A DNA stretch of 64,000 nucleotides from Drechslerella dactyloides (Eukaryota; Ascomycota; Orbiliomycetes; Orbiliales; Orbiliaceae). Positions within the stretch are counted from its first letter, which is position 1. Each line of letters opens with the position of its first letter. Positions 45,931-59,797 of this stretch are shown in pieces. Below the pieces are notes generated by a model. It was not told the origin of the DNA. It ran no database searches and worked only from the letters and a program-made list of their open reading frames with translations. The translations under genes and the position numbers were made by a program. The stretch is taken from NCBI GenBank assembly GCA_020064725.1, contig JAGTWJ010000011.1, positions 1,302,001 through 1,366,000 of the forward strand, given 5' to 3'.

Positions 45931-48712
45931 TTTTCAACGAAAGCCCCACAGTTTCCGCAAGACACTCACGATTGATGCACGCCATAATATTGAAATCATA
46001 TCAATGACTGAAGAAGTACCACGATAAATGGGCACACCGAACACAGTCGGTAGTCCAAATCAACCGACATCTACCTGTGTAAGAAACATGTATACTCAAA
46101 CATGTTACCAGTGTTGAGCAAACCTTTGGATCTGGACATAGATATCTTTATGCTCGCTTTCAGAAAGCCAGGTCCAATCCGCTCGGATTCTTCCGATCCG
46201 ATCAGCTGTTCAACTATCTATTATTGTCCTAGGATCCTGTATATCCCTAACGTCATAGCTAACGATAGTCCGATTACCAGGCAATTGTATAAGTTGAGAT
46301 ATAGAACTCACGATATATCGCAGCGCTTTGCATACACACGTAGGAATTATATAGGGCTACTGGGGGCTTAACAATGGCTTAGTATTTACTCGACTCTCCG
46401 AATCGGACCTGCCCCGCGAAGCTTCGAGATCTCTACCCCAGATTCACCCGGAGCCGAGAGCTAGACCAATCAAAGTGCCGGGCAGGTCTGCACTTCTTTC
46501 CCCGCCATGCAGAATCGATTGATCCCTGCTGATCATTTCCGAGTCGCGAAAGGTACGACGGCAGAGCAGTGTGTTCCAAAATTCAGCTGCGCAACCATCC
46601 TATGAAGAACCTACCGTTGTAAATATATCTGCTTAAGTAAGTACGTATAGATTCAGAGTATTAATTATCCCGAAAAGCCATATTCTATGTGCAGGCTATT
46701 TAAAGGAAATTTACGACCTGTTCAGTATACAGTATAAACTTGACTCAAGATCGGGAGTAGGTATAGGAACGAATATCTCAATCTTCCAGGCCTACAGGAA
46801 CGCGGCCCAGCGGAGAAACGACGAATCTAGCATATCAACGATCGAGAGCTGAGACGGCTCTTAATTCTTCCGTCCCGTCACAATCGACCCACAATATTAT
46901 GCCATTGTGCTTTGATAACGATAAGCAACAATGCAGGTCTCCGAAAGTCTAGTCAACTAGAACCCACATGCCTTGATGGATCCGGTCACCGATCTTCCCC
47001 GAGACTACACCGATCTCCACCAGAGCTACACTGCAAACGCGCCGTTCAAACTTGCTAGGCCTCGCGGCTATATAATAGTATACGCTATTTGCAGATCTCC
47101 ACCTGCCCATTCTTCCATTGCAAAGCGCATGGCAAGGCGCCAATTGGCCCTCTCCACATTGCCGGCGGGATCGATAGCAACGGCCGCGGCTTGACATCAT
47201 ACATTCATCATAGCGCACAGGATGATCGAACCGCAACCCCCACACACGGGGACAGCAGATAGCATAATCTCTTCGACCAACGGAGGATTACCGCATGGAA
47301 AAAGCCATGATATAGCGGTGGACGGTATTCAAACACACCTGCATCGCGGATATCACATCACACAATCGCAAATTTAAAAGATGAGCTGAAAAAGCCGGTT
47401 ACACGAAGCCGATCAGTGCAAAATAACTCCAATCCACGCAATAACGCATATAACTCCTGCAGCCAAAATCTTAAGATCACCAACTATTCACACCGGTGGG
47501 CGGAAAATCGAATTCGAAACCGAACCAGGTTCGATTCTGCAGGTCCCAAACATCGAATCCGCACACAAGGCCTGCCTAACCTCGCACCAACTGCAGGCAC
47601 CGCCACCACACGCGTGACGACATGCACCGCTCTGCTGCCTTGCCTTGCCTTGCGTGAAGCTTGCCCGCATGGCCCCGTCTTACGTACCTCCGTTTGTGCT
47701 GTGCGTACGAGCAGCAGCTACCCACCAACTTACTTCTTTACCTACCAGCTAGCTGTCCTCGCCCGGATCGAGATGCACAGCGCCTACGTGATCCTCAACA
47801 AAACGTAATCTGCCACCCCGCGACTGCCAACGTCTAATTTGTTGGGGGAACCGCAGCATTACAAGATTAATTCGAGCATGAGCTCAGCTGGACGTCTATC
47901 TGTCTGCAGTCTGTCGCATCGAATCGCCATCGCCTCAATCAACCGGACAAACAAACATGCATCACGAGGCCCCCAATGCTAACTTGTCTGTCCTGTCCCT
48001 TGGTTAGGGTAAGGAAGGAAGCTCCTCCCCGCAAATTACCAGCCGGCGACGCTGCGTAATGCCCGGTACTCCATACTCTGGCTACCCAGGGCGCGGCGCA
48101 CGGCATGGCATCGAGAACGTACTTTGCTCCCCCAACTGCCATGTAAGTTTACTCGAACGGCTCCCCTTTTCTGTGTAAAACGTCCGCTGTCCAACGGCGC
48201 GCAAACCCGCGTCTGGAACCCCGGATCTTAGAAGGCAACAACAAACTGGTCTCGTGAGCAGCCATTTTCATTGTATCGGCGTTGACTTCTAACATAGCGT
48301 ATGCCAAAGACGCACTTGGAACTATCACGTCGCCTTACTCGTTCCTGACAGAGCCCCGTACGACAATTCGGTGCTATGTATTGCGGAGTATATTATCCCA
48401 CCGGCATCGAATAATCGGTCGCTATCTTGAATTCAAGTGTCCGTTCCCAATCTCAAACACGAGACATCATATGAGCTGTCACGTATCACGAGTAGCCCTC
48501 CTGCAATTAATCAAAGAAATTTCGAAATTTAAATGTTAACCCCCCCAAAAGATGCCAGCCTGTCATAACGATGCATCTCCCGCCGACCCGCGGATCCGAA
48601 CCGGACAATTCCCGAACGTCCACCAGCAAACATCGTGAAATGGAGATTCCAAGGGAAAGCTTACCCCGTGCTTACGCCGTCAATCATCTGGACATGCTCA
48701 CTTTAAGCACAT

Positions 48713-48731
48713 ACATTACATTACATTACAT
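48713..48731. repeat. ATTAC pentanucleotide microsatellite
   Basis: About four tandem copies of a 5-base unit (ACATTACATTACATTACAT) followed by related CATACATG steps. A simple repeat with no assigned role. Confidence 0.8.
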
Positions 48732-50246
48732 ACATGCGTACATTATGCACTCCACGAAAACAAAAAGAAGCCCACGTCCGTCGACTTTCCCAAAGGAAAG
48801 CCTGGGGAAAGCCTGCATGGCCAGCTATCCTATCCTATCGCTCTGCTAGCTCACCAATCAGCCCATGCACCCCCCCGTCAGAAGCCGGGGTAGCGCCTCC
48901 TTCCCCGCATTCCCCATATTGAGCACTGCACACCCGCTAGACTCCTCACGAAATCCAGACGGTAACCTCCATCGACGAGACAGGCAGCTGCCAACAGCTA
49001 CCGTATCCTACCCTCGTCCCGTCACAGCGATCCCCCAGCCTGTGACGTACGGACAGACGGACGTTTAGCTTTATCGAACACTAGCATGCGCGCCGATAAA
49101 CTTGACGATCCTGTGCACAAAGCAATCGCGAACGTGAAGCCGGTCGCAAAATACCCTCAGCCGGTGGGAATTGAGGCATTTGGTGATCCAATAACGGACA
49201 GTGATCATTCCCAGTCCAATTGCAATTTTTATATATACAGAGCTTTTCGTCACTATGTATAAACATGTAAACAATCGCTAGCTTGCAAGCAGCCGGACAG
49301 CCATTCGTGCACGAAATCTTCGGCCGTCCCCCGGCTCGAATTTCATCAAGAAAAAGCCGAAACAGGAAAGAAAAGGGGATACTAGGATATCCCAAGACTC
49401 TTTCGTCTCGACAGGGTGTATGTAAAAGAGACAGAGCATTAAGTAAGGCAAGCTTGGTAAGGTAGAGACAGTGATTGAAAGCCGGCTTACGCTATGGAGC
49501 GAGAAGACCGAATAATCGATAAGGAGAGAATGAAGAAAAAAGCACTTCATCCAGCGGATCCATCGTCCGGCTGCGAGTGCATACTTAGAATTAGAGTAAC
49601 AGTGATAAGAAAAATATAAAACCTCCCCACCGTCAACCGCTTGATAAATAATAGAGTAAAGAGAGACGGGAACGGAAGTAGAAAAGGGTCGGTCTCGAAG
49701 CATAGTAAGAAACCGGGAAAATTAGAAGATTGTACCAAGTGTAAGAAAAAGGAAGGACGAGAGAAGAAGAGTGAAGGAATACAGGAATAGACCCCGTCGC
49801 GGATGCTCTTCAGAGCAACCATGGGCAGGAGGAAGAGTAAATACAGCTAGTCAGTCATATTAATACATTGCTGCCCGGAATAATGGCCAGCACACGAAAA
49901 CGGCCTTCTGCAAACTCGTTGACACATATCCCATTTGCAGCTTGCTCCAGAATGTCGCATAGAAAAGGAAGGAAAGCGAAGAAAGGAAAAAGGCAGCGAC
50001 AGTAGCATCAGTATAGCGCAGACGAACGATAAATATAGTTTTGTGAGAGCAAAGCAGACGGCCTACCCAGGTCCCCACCTTTTGAACGCCATTAGAATAG
50101 AACCAAAGGAAAAAAGAAAAAGAAGCATAGGAGTAGGAAGTGCATGTTACTAATGCCAAAGAGGCGTCGAACATGTCCGCTATTTAATAGCAACAAACGG
50201 ATAAAAAGTATGAATTTGTACTAGACCATTCGGTTTTGGTCTGGTA

Positions 50247-51961
50247 CTATCGTCGACCAGCCCAGCCGACATTCCAGAAAACGTGGGCGATATCACGCGC
50301 AGTGTTGACGGCATCCACAGCCCTCCCGAAGATACCTTCGTTTCCACTAGGAGGCGTCGGCGGGCATTCGGCGAAACCACCGTATTCATCATCCACTTCG
50401 CCAAATCGGCTGCGGTTGAGAGATACGCTATCTTTTCGGTTGGTCCACTTAGGCTCCCATTCGATCGGATCGTCCTCTTCATCCTCATCAAAGACAAAAG
50501 CGGTACCAGTTCCAAGGCCTGGGCTTGTTGGGCTTGCCGAGGCCGCGCCGAAGAGCAACGCTGCTAGGTTGTTGGTTGAGGTCGACTGCTTCAGCTCTGA
50601 TGGCTCCACCTCTGGTTTGAGCGTTGTGGATGGCAGTTTTTGGATCGTCTGAGGTTCAGATGTGCTCCCTCGGGAATTTTGGCGTGATCCGTTCTTCTGC
50701 TTACCCGACATGTTGAGATAGAGCCCGCCTTCGTCGGATGAAGAATCTTCCTCTTCATCAAATCCCATATCAGCGTCCATTTCCTCATCCTCGTCTTTGG
50801 CCTCCACGGCGATGCATTGCTCCACTCGATCGTTGAAATGAATATGTTTCCTGCAGGATGAGGGTGAATGCACGCCGGATTCCATAGCGGAGGATGTTGT
50901 TTCACTGGTTCCCTCGTTGCTTGTGCCTAGCTGCGATACGAATGGATACGTGGCATAGTCCGAGACTGCTCTATTTGGGAGAACAGGTCGAGATAATCTG
51001 TGATGGTTTTGCGACTGCTGTGATCTTATCGAAGCAGTGGCTTGCTTCAACAGATTTGAACTGCTGATGGAGCGTTGCAGTAGAACCTCAGACATGCTCC
51101 GCTTCTTGAGAATCGTCTTTTTAATGTTTTTGTGGTGGTGACAGGGGTTCCTCGGAGCACTAGAGCACTCGGGAGAATTCGGGGAAATGGAGAAAGATGA
51201 GCGTTCCGGTGCCGTTGACAACGGGCCGTACAGCCATGTGACATCGTAGTCCTTCATCCTATTGTATTTGTTAGTAGCTGCAATGTACCTCAAATTCACA
51301 CACGTCGTCAACCATACCAATTAAGCTTCTCCGGAGAGACTGTCTTCAGCTTGTTCTTTGCTTTCATCCATGTTCTCCACGAAGCGTTTTCTAGTCTTGC
51401 TGCGTTATCGTAGACCTTTCTTTTGCCGATCATATACCTCCAGGATGCCCATATGTCTTCCTCCTTCCACTCGTGCGAAAGATAGTCGACATGTCGAGAT
51501 GGCTCTTGTCGAAGAGTGATGTCGTCTATCGCGGTTACCGGCAACTCCTCGGTGGTGATGATTTTTGGAACGTTAGGAGCGGTGGGAGACGGAGGAGGGG
51601 GCTCGTCTTCATCGTCAGGATCTATCGACTGCTCCAGGTGAATGAACGTCGCCTTGTCCGAAGCTGTGCTAAAGTCATCGTACGAGGGGAACGAGAAGGG
51701 TTCATCGGCCTCGCATTGGTCGAGTGAGGATTGATTGCTGGCGGTATCAAAGTAGGAGCCGCACGACGACACTGTTGATATCGAGGTCACAGAGTTGCGG
51801 GGCGAGTCTGTCGCGGTGGAGGAAGAGGAAGCCATCTGAGCGTCAAAGGATTCCGACTTGTGAGGGGGGAATGCAAGGTGGCTGAAATTTGGTTCGGAGT
51901 TGATGCGTCGCGGGGTGTAGAACTTGTCGTAGGACATTGGAGCGTATTGGACCTCGGCCAT
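50247..51961 (-). CDS. REG1: Protein phosphatase 1 regulatory subunit Reg1/Hex2-like (DUF1752)
   Basis: Two exons: 51961-51318 and 51258-50247, giving 551 residues. The intron is 59 bp. The conserved DUF1752 block is rebuilt across the intron: LSHEWKEEDIWASWRYMIGK, RLENASWRTWMKAKNKLKTV, LNWMKDYDVTWLYGPL. A later HIHFNDRVEQCIAVEA is the expected PP1-docking motif, with a basic lead and RVxxxI-like core. Acidic tracts and Ser-rich linkers follow. In yeast Reg1 directs Glc7 phosphatase to Snf1 and so sets glucose repression; the same role is inferred here. The long upstream region and long purine/pyrimidine-asymmetric 3' flank suggest large untranslated regions. Confidence 0.92.
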
Positions 51962-54125
51962 GGTAGATGATGGGAAGCTGCTGAGAGTGATGGATGATGC
52001 GATATGATGGTGGGAGCAAGACGCTCAGCAGACGTCTGCGGTATAAACGGACGGCCAGGCCGCTGGCCAGACGTTCCCGATTCAGGCTCAGCGCTCAGCT
52101 TCTCTCGGCGCAGCGCTGGATATACGGCCAATAAACACGAAGCGTGGGTCCGACGTCCTGCTCATCCGAGCCGTATAAAATTCCAGGCCGAGAAGGACGA
52201 TGCGAAGAGTCGATTCCGAAGCTGATGGTGAGAATAACGTGGCCGTGCTTTTGTCGTTTGTATGCGCAAGTTGGCTGAGCCCCTTGTCCCCGCGAACGTG
52301 TTGAGAACTGGCTCTCGATCTCGAGCAGCGCAGGTTCGCGAGAGTTCGAATTCGTTCTGGTCTCAGAAACAACCGGAAACCCGAGCGTCAAAAGAGCTGG
52401 ATCCAAAAGCGGCAAGATTGATCGAGTGGCCTGCGAGCTGTCGGCAATGTCAGAATACCGAATGCTATACGTTTCCCGGAGCACGTCGAGCGAGCAAGAT
52501 GATGCTATACGGCAGGCAATAAGGAGAGGTGCGATGGCGGACTTCTGGAAGCACCAGGCGACTCGCAGGGAGGGTGTGTAGTGTGTGGGAGTGCCACTGC
52601 GGTGAGGACGTGGGTGTCTATGTATAAAGTAAGGAACTCTCTCTGGCACCCTCTCTCTGCCTCTCTCTCTCGTTCGGCTCTGGTGCAAGGCAGCGCCGGA
52701 GTGCAGGAGGTACGCTCTCGACCTTATTTGATTCGGGTTTATACTAATTTTCACTCTCGGTTGGGGGGAGTGTGGAGAGACCGTCGAAAGATGGATGGAA
52801 GGAAGGCAAGCCGCCCGGGAACAATGATACAATTATACCACCGCCGCCTCCACCACGCCTGCCAGGCCTCGGACGGGGACGCTGGCCCTCAGACGTCCGT
52901 TTCGTGGGCTTGGGATCCAACAGCAGTCAGCGGCGAACAGCCCGGTGTGCCCCACGGAAAAGAAAACATGGCTAATATGCCGCGCTTGCATCAGGACCCG
53001 AGGAGCACGAGTGCACCCTCTCATTCGGACGAGCGAGCTGGGCGAATGGGAATCAGAGGCGCCGAGGCTTACGCCGGTCCTTAAACCCCTTCCAGTTACA
53101 CCTTTGCAAGTGCCTCCGGACGGAGCAGAGCCAGGCAGAGCCAGGCCTCGGGCTCTCCACGGACACGCTTCTGTTGCAATTGGGCACTAGCGAAAGGCAA
53201 AATCGAGGAAAGCAGCTCACGCTCTCCAACTAGCCATGGCCGGATGACACCAGCGGGCCTGTTGTTCTCAGACCCGCTCGCCGGATGTCTTGCTATGAGC
53301 CTTTTTACCGTAGCATCGAGCGGCTTCAGAACCATCAAGCCCAGCTGGCCACTCGTAACTAACCGCTGAGAAAAAAAGGAAGCGAAGCAAATATGATGAA
53401 AGAAAGAGAAAAAATCTAATAAGTTTTCAACCGCGCTCCCCAAGGGCGAGCGTTCCGAACAGCTGAAGCCGAAGGGCAAAGACTAGCGGACTTTTGGATC
53501 TGATTTCCAAACTCGCTGCCCCGAACCCACCTCGAATGCAGGACAGGGCTCTCGAAACGGATAGTGATATGCACCCCGTCGCTGGCCTTGCGCTCGGTTC
53601 AATGGGACTCATCCTCCAATTTTGAATTCTTTCGAGATAACGCTTCGCTCGCCCATGCTGGCCCGGTCTCTCGGCGGGTACGGCAGCCCGACATGGGCGA
53701 CCCCTGGGGAGCTCGAGAAAAAAAAGCGAAAGGGGAACTGGGAGAAGCTGAGAGTATGTGAACAGCACCTACAGGAGATCTGCGAGCTCGATGCTCGGTT
53801 GGTGCAAGTCGACTGTACCTGGTGACTAACAGAATGAAAACTCCTCGGCCCCGGCAAGGATGCTGTCCACGAAGCAGGAAAAGGCCTCGAGACTGCCAGG
53901 GTGCTCCAGCTCAAGAGCTGCAAGTGTGCGCGCAGTTCTTGCAGTAGCGGAAAACCTAGGGTCGACTGCCGTAACTAGAGGCAAAGACACGAGACTGGGG
54001 TGGAGTATTCCGAGAAGCTAGCGTCGACAAGCAGGCTCACGGTCGATTGCTCGGTCCTGATCAATTGATGCAGTCGTCGAGATAATGTACGTCGATAGAG
54101 AAATAAGATATCGGTGTGAACCGTG

Positions 54126-54144
54126 GAAAGAAAGAAAGAAAGAA
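54126..54144. repeat. AAAG tetranucleotide microsatellite
   Basis: About four and a half copies of a 4-base purine unit (GAAAGAAAGAAAGAAAGAAA). A simple repeat. Confidence 0.8.
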
Positions 54145-56307
54145 ATCTCGAGATAGGTTCCACTGCCACCTGAAATGAACTCGAAACAGTACCAATTTCT
54201 ACTTTCTAATTGCTTCTCCCCACGGATTGATAACGAAATTTTATTATGACAACAGACGTCACAGAACAAAATATACTTTGAGCAGGGAACCGGGAATTCT
54301 GTCGCGAATTCCAAGTGCCTATTATATAGGTCTGTCTGTCCTTCGATTCTATGATTCCAGAATCAATCCGACATCCCTTGAAACCGGTCGCCGGCCCCAT
54401 GCTTAGGAATTGAGGAGGCAATCTGCAAACTGAACGGTTGCATTCCGTTCCCCACGAAGTGAACGTTAACATGCATGTCATTCACATCTACATTCTATAG
54501 AAGAAAAATCACCAAGTCCAATCCATTTTGGCAGCTGTCCTCTCGAGCCGAGCGTATTGTATCATGCCGCTGCGTTTTACCAATCCCCGCTATTACCGTA
54601 TCGAGTAGATTTTTCTCCTCCAAAAATTTTTCCTCCTTTCCTCCAGCAGAAGCGTGGTTTAATTTTGTCTCAAATTTCAGAGTTTGAAGCTGTTACGTGA
54701 CAGCCAGATCGAAGAAGCAAGATAGGCCATATCGAACCCCAGCTCCTGCACCGAATGCAGCCCACATGGACTGCCTTCACTTGCGTCTCCATCAGGGATT
54801 CATGTCTAAGATCACTAAACTCCTCGTCTAGACAGCTGGGTCTACTTGGGTAATAGTGGCTAGTGGATGTCCTCTTCTAGCAGCTCCGTGGAAGGCGTCA
54901 GTGTTGGTTTATATATAGCAGCCGCTTTCGATCGAAAATTTTTCTTCTCCTCGATTGATTTTCCTGCTCTGCGGTGAAATGCGCCTGTCCGTTGAAACCG
55001 ACCCGACGACAGCCGCTTGCGGATCCAAGGTTTTTTCGGTCTGGGGGGGCCGCCATAGGGCTACGCTGAACCTCTTTCATCATCTAAATGCATCTCGCCT
55101 GTCGACGGCGGTGGAACAATGTATTATAGTAGTAGTAGATGGCACTTATCCCTTGTAATCCGGGTCGCAAGCACCAGTATTGTGCGGTGCCGGACTGTGA
55201 TACTCCATCAGAACAGGCTGTGACGGCAAGCTAGGGCTCGAGTTGTGTGCAGAGAAAGGAAACCCCGCCCGCCAATGGCAATCCGAGATCTCGCCGGTGC
55301 GCCCACCAACTCCACACCGCCAGGGCCACCGCGGACGCCGCCTCGTGATTGGCGTCCTCCACGACCGTTGGATGGTGTGCTCGTCGGCTCTTTCGCCTAG
55401 GACTCGGCCAGCCAGCCAATCCAGGCTACCGACACGATCATCATCGACGCAGATTGCTGCCATCGCGAAGCTCGAAGAATGTTCGTAATTTGCCAATGCA
55501 GGTAAATTCCAAGGCTATCTCCACGGCTCCGTTGCCGTGCCGTTTGTGAGGTTGTCGAACACGGAAACCTTGCGCGACAGCGTATATACGATCGTCATAT
55601 TGGATCGTGATATCGGTGGAGCTTGCGCCTTGGAAAGCACTCTATACCAACGGCATCAAGTGACCGACGAATACATTCTATATCCTCACCTTCTAATGGT
55701 CCGTCCGGGTTCTGTCCCTTTCGTTCTTTCTTCTTTCACAAATACCCCACGCGTGATATCGCATTCCCAATGTACGCATATCAACGCCCACCCATTGAGA
55801 TAGGTATGGAATCCATCGTTTGCATGCAGCAGGAGGATTCATTCCGACAGCCATCCGTGCCCGAATCGACAGGACGAAAGCGAAGCGCTCCGTGGGGGTC
55901 GCATCCCTCCCGCCCGTCTGCACCCACGCTCGTTTCCGTCGACTGGATAACAAAATTTACGAGAATCGAAATTGACAATCGATTCTCACCATTCGCCGTG
56001 GGCACCAAAAGCAGACCTGCCAAGCCAGGTTGACCAAAATAGTGGCTGGCAGGAAGCCTTTTTGGAAACGGCATGCACGTAGGCACATCCACCCATGCGC
56101 ACATGTGCCGTGAAGACTTGCAGCTGCTGGCTTGATTGCCTATCATCCCACCTGTCCACGATTTTATCATCGCATGGTACTACAAATATAACACGCATAT
56201 GGTATCCTTGGGTCTCGAGCTTGAAACGTAACGGCCGCCCGCTTGCAGGCTAAACTCTAATGTCGCTGAATCAACACCATCACATCATATCAGCCTCCCC
56301 GAGACTA

Positions 56308-56329
56308 GATATGATCGATCGATCATATC
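56308..56329. repeat. Perfect 22 bp palindrome
   Basis: GATATGATCGATCGATCATATC is identical to its reverse complement with no spacer. It could form a cruciform or be a symmetric protein-binding site. No gene lies within several kb. Confidence 0.9.
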
Positions 56330-57509
56330 ATTAACGCTCAAGCACTCCGTCAACTGTCTTATCTCAATCTTCGGATCCGCCGTGCTCGAGTGTCCGTGTT
56401 CAGATATCGGTTATCCGAGATAGCGGTATTATCGCGATACCACTCGGCCAAAATTACAACTGTCCACCCACGGGAGCTCTAGCGCTCTTGCGCATCATCC
56501 AAACCAGAAGAGAACCAAGTTCGAAATGAAGACCGGCAATTCAGTCCCAGCATGGCAATTTTGCAAATCCCATTAACATCATGCTTGCATGAACTCATGC
56601 GAGATACAAGCCGTCGTATTGGCTGCCTTTCGCCACATCACGGCACAGCCCTTCCTGCAGAGTACGTGTAACCCTGGCGCCATGCCACAGGCTGATGTCG
56701 AATTATTCAACCATTATGCCAGACATCGTTCCATCAAACGCTACCCTGTGCGAAACTATTGATAAGGGAAAGTTAAACTAAGAGACTGGACGCGAAGCTA
56801 ACAGTTAGGCACGGCAACTTAATGCAAGCAGACAAAGTCAAGCGCTATCAAAGCAGCCGGTCGTGCAGTGTTAAACTTGATACTGGTACTTAGCAAATCT
56901 ATTATATCACTATGGTACTATCCGACAAGCTATCGACGAAGAAGAAAACAACGCTGTCAAATACGAACGCCAATGCAATGCACAAATTAGGGAACTCCTT
57001 CCACCGGGACCCTACGGCCGAATAAGAATGAATCCTGCGAGCATACGCACGCACTCCAACTGCGTTCGTATGTACCGCATTGTATACCACAATTGAGCGC
57101 TATCTGCCACCGAGCATCCAACTTCAATATCCGTTGACATCTCAATCCGGCTGTAAAGCCCCCTCTTCCAGGAAAGATGGTGCGCCTGATGTCCCGTCCA
57201 ACTTCCCAAGCCGAAGCACGGACGCCGTTTTCTTGCACATCTATACCCGGCCACACCAGTTGTCAACATGCACAACGTGCATGAGGAACGTACATACGTC
57301 TGCAGCGCTCGCATTTCGCCTTCAACGAGATTCTACTCGATGATACTGCAGCTCTGAACAAGTGTGGCGGTGGGAAATCCAGTCGGTCGGGGCGGGCTTT
57401 GATGCAGGCATAACGTTACGCTTCATTGTGCAACATGTAGAATATGTACGAGGTAGGCAAGTAATTTCATGAGCTTCCCAAGTACTTAATACATCGAGTG
57501 CTATGAAGT

Positions 57510-57527
57510 CGGATATCCGGATATCCG
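57510..57527. repeat. Perfect 18 bp palindrome
   Basis: CGGATATCCGGATATCCG is its own reverse complement and also contains two tandem copies of GGATATCC. The CGG and CCG ends are the half-sites used by Zn2Cys6 dimers, so it could be an operator (inference). Confidence 0.9.
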
Positions 57528-59783
57528 TGTGGCACATACACAGGCCTGACATCTGCAGCGCCGTTCGACGCATCATATGTCCTACCACACAAAACCTGAC
57601 CGATTTGAAACCCCTGCCGTCTATACGTTGATTTTGCCCGTCGAGGAAATAATTAGCGTATTATGCGGGACGGGATATAGCATCCTGTTGACGTACGAAG
57701 CTAAAAAGAGACAGACAGCAGACTCCCAGAGGACGGCAACGGTTGCGAGTTTTTGAGATTTTGCCTTAAGCTCCACCTCGCATCGATCGCTTCATTTCAT
57801 TCGCCCCGATAGTGTTTCCGAATATTCCCGCGCTCGAGTTTAATACGGATTCGATGTCCTGGGTAAATGCTGGCTAGCTCGCCGCGTACGCCATTGCATG
57901 CTCCCCTCGTCTTACAGCTGAACTTGCTGGCTGGGCTAGCTCCAAGTGTCTAGACTAGCAAGTTAGCTCCGCCTTATCGACCGGGAGGTCGCCTATCGCA
58001 GTGGGTCCGGCTAGGTGGGCTATTCTCGTCGCCGGAGCCGTCGTCGAACTGGCAACGATGATGATTATATCTGATTTCGTCTGCCACTGAGTAAGTGGTT
58101 ATCTACAATCTGGACTCTTGTTCGCGTGACAGCTTTCCGGTTGAAGCTTTAGGTCTGCTCGTCGGAGTGCTGCTGCCTCTGCGGGGACAATCGGCAGCGT
58201 CATGGTTTCGTCTATCGAGCGGTCAATTGATAAGGTGGAGGAAACAACTCGACGCCCTAAGCTAGACAAGCAGGAGGGTAGCAGTTGGTCAAAAAGTAAA
58301 CAATCCCTGGACGAGGCTGCGTCTCTGCGAGTTTACGTAAAAAGATAGCATCACCAAGCTGCAAATCTGCGCCGCTCGAAGCAGAAGCGCTGTGTGCGAT
58401 CGGAGTGGCGCTAAGAAAATGTAACAACGCAACGCAACTTCTCCGCCGCGAGATTTCAGGACTTGCATTTGCACAAGCTCGGTTCGAAACCAGGCCCGGT
58501 CTGCAGCCATCGTATGATATCGTTCGACACCGTGCACCCAACATGGGCATGGTAATGATAATGATATTGGCATGGGATATTACATTGATGTTTGCGTCAA
58601 GTCCGCAAGCCCTTTAGCTCCAACGGATGTTGAACTGAATTACTTGATGATATTATCACGCTCAGTCTCGAGAACCTCGAAAGCCGACGGTAATATCCGT
58701 AACGATACCTGTCCTTGAACAGCATGCAAATATATCACAGTAGACGCACAAGTACCATTTCTGTTCCGCCTCCCCGTTAATTTCTCTGGTTGCGATCAGG
58801 TAGTGCGATCACAGGTTAGCTTGATATCAGACGTGAGATATATCTTCAATGCGTTCATTAACCCAGCCAACGGCATGCCCGATAGCCTCACACGTGAAAG
58901 TAAAACGTCCAAGCTCTAACCCTGAGCATCGTGAACCCGGGACGATCCCCTTCGTGGGCCCGTTGAGACAACGCATGGCTGTTACCCGGCCGCAACGCTA
59001 GAGCTCCCGCATGCATATGCCCCTGTACCACTCAGCGGGATAGAATCGGCTATTTACACCGGCCGGTGGAGTGATCCTTCCCCCGTGTCGTTTGCAGCGG
59101 AGCGGTACCATGGCCACGATGCACGTTACGGCTGAACTAAATGCAGATTGAAGGGGGTTGCAAGACATGCACTTGGTTTAGCTCGAGGCTAGTCTCGGGT
59201 CAGGATGGAAGCGTGATCTCCAAGCTACGATTTTTATACGTAAAGTTTCGTGGATCCTACTTTTGATACTGGAACCGGCTTTCTTGGCTTCCGGGTGTGT
59301 TCCGGATTCGACTCGGAAATGTAGTGGCATTGTTTAATATCGGATATTTTGTCCTTCGGAGTGTAGTGTAGTATACTGCGTGGTCGACTAAAATTTCCTA
59401 AGGCTGAACCATGGTACCACTTGAGTCAGTTTTAGGATGACATTACTCAGTCAGTCGCGACGATGAGAAGCCGTTGCACTATATATCCGAATATAAACAC
59501 CATGAGGGAAATATCTGAACAGGACGTCGTTTGCGGAGTTTGGTATGAAAGCGGGATGATAGTCGACTTCTGTGCTCAGTTGGTGGCAATCCTCGAGACT
59601 GCCTCGTGACTGCACCGGCAGTTTCGTCAGCCGTCAATTCGAACAAGCGGCCTTGGGCCTACCAATAAGCTCACCGGGATGTAGCTGTATGAACGTCTCG
59701 TCTCGTTAAACTGTCACATACGTGACTCCTGTTATCAAGACATTGACAATTAATCGGAAAACCTTACCGTATACGTATATACA

Positions 59784-59797
59784 ACCGGCTAGCCGGT
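59784..59797. repeat. Perfect 14 bp palindrome
   Basis: ACCGGCTAGCCGGT is its own reverse complement. It sits next to alternating purine-pyrimidine sequence (ATGCGTGTACGCGTGTACG, about 59816-59834). No function assigned. Confidence 0.85.

Larger units (their letters stand above)
45032..50246. other. 5.2 kb intergenic region between ELMO-like gene and REG1
   Basis: It holds the ELMO-like promoter, a degenerate tandem repeat (about 45681-45930), an ATTAC microsatellite (about 48713-48731), and a purine-rich stretch (about 49320-50150 on +) that would be the 3' region of REG1. Open frames here (for example 47416-47808 +, 49278-49703 -) show no domains and are treated as chance. No tRNA or rRNA recognised. 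Confidence 0.5.

Noticed and set aside
47500..47560. AGGTTCGATTCT resembling a tRNA T-arm
   Set aside because: Flanking sequence does not fold into the other three arms.
55623..56170. Overlapping 136 and 129 residue ORFs on both strands
   Set aside because: No domain similarity and mutual overlap; expected by chance over 11 kb of balanced GC.
58460..58510. GGTTCGAAACC sequence resembling a tRNA T-arm
   Set aside because: No acceptor stem, D-arm or anticodon arm can be placed around it.
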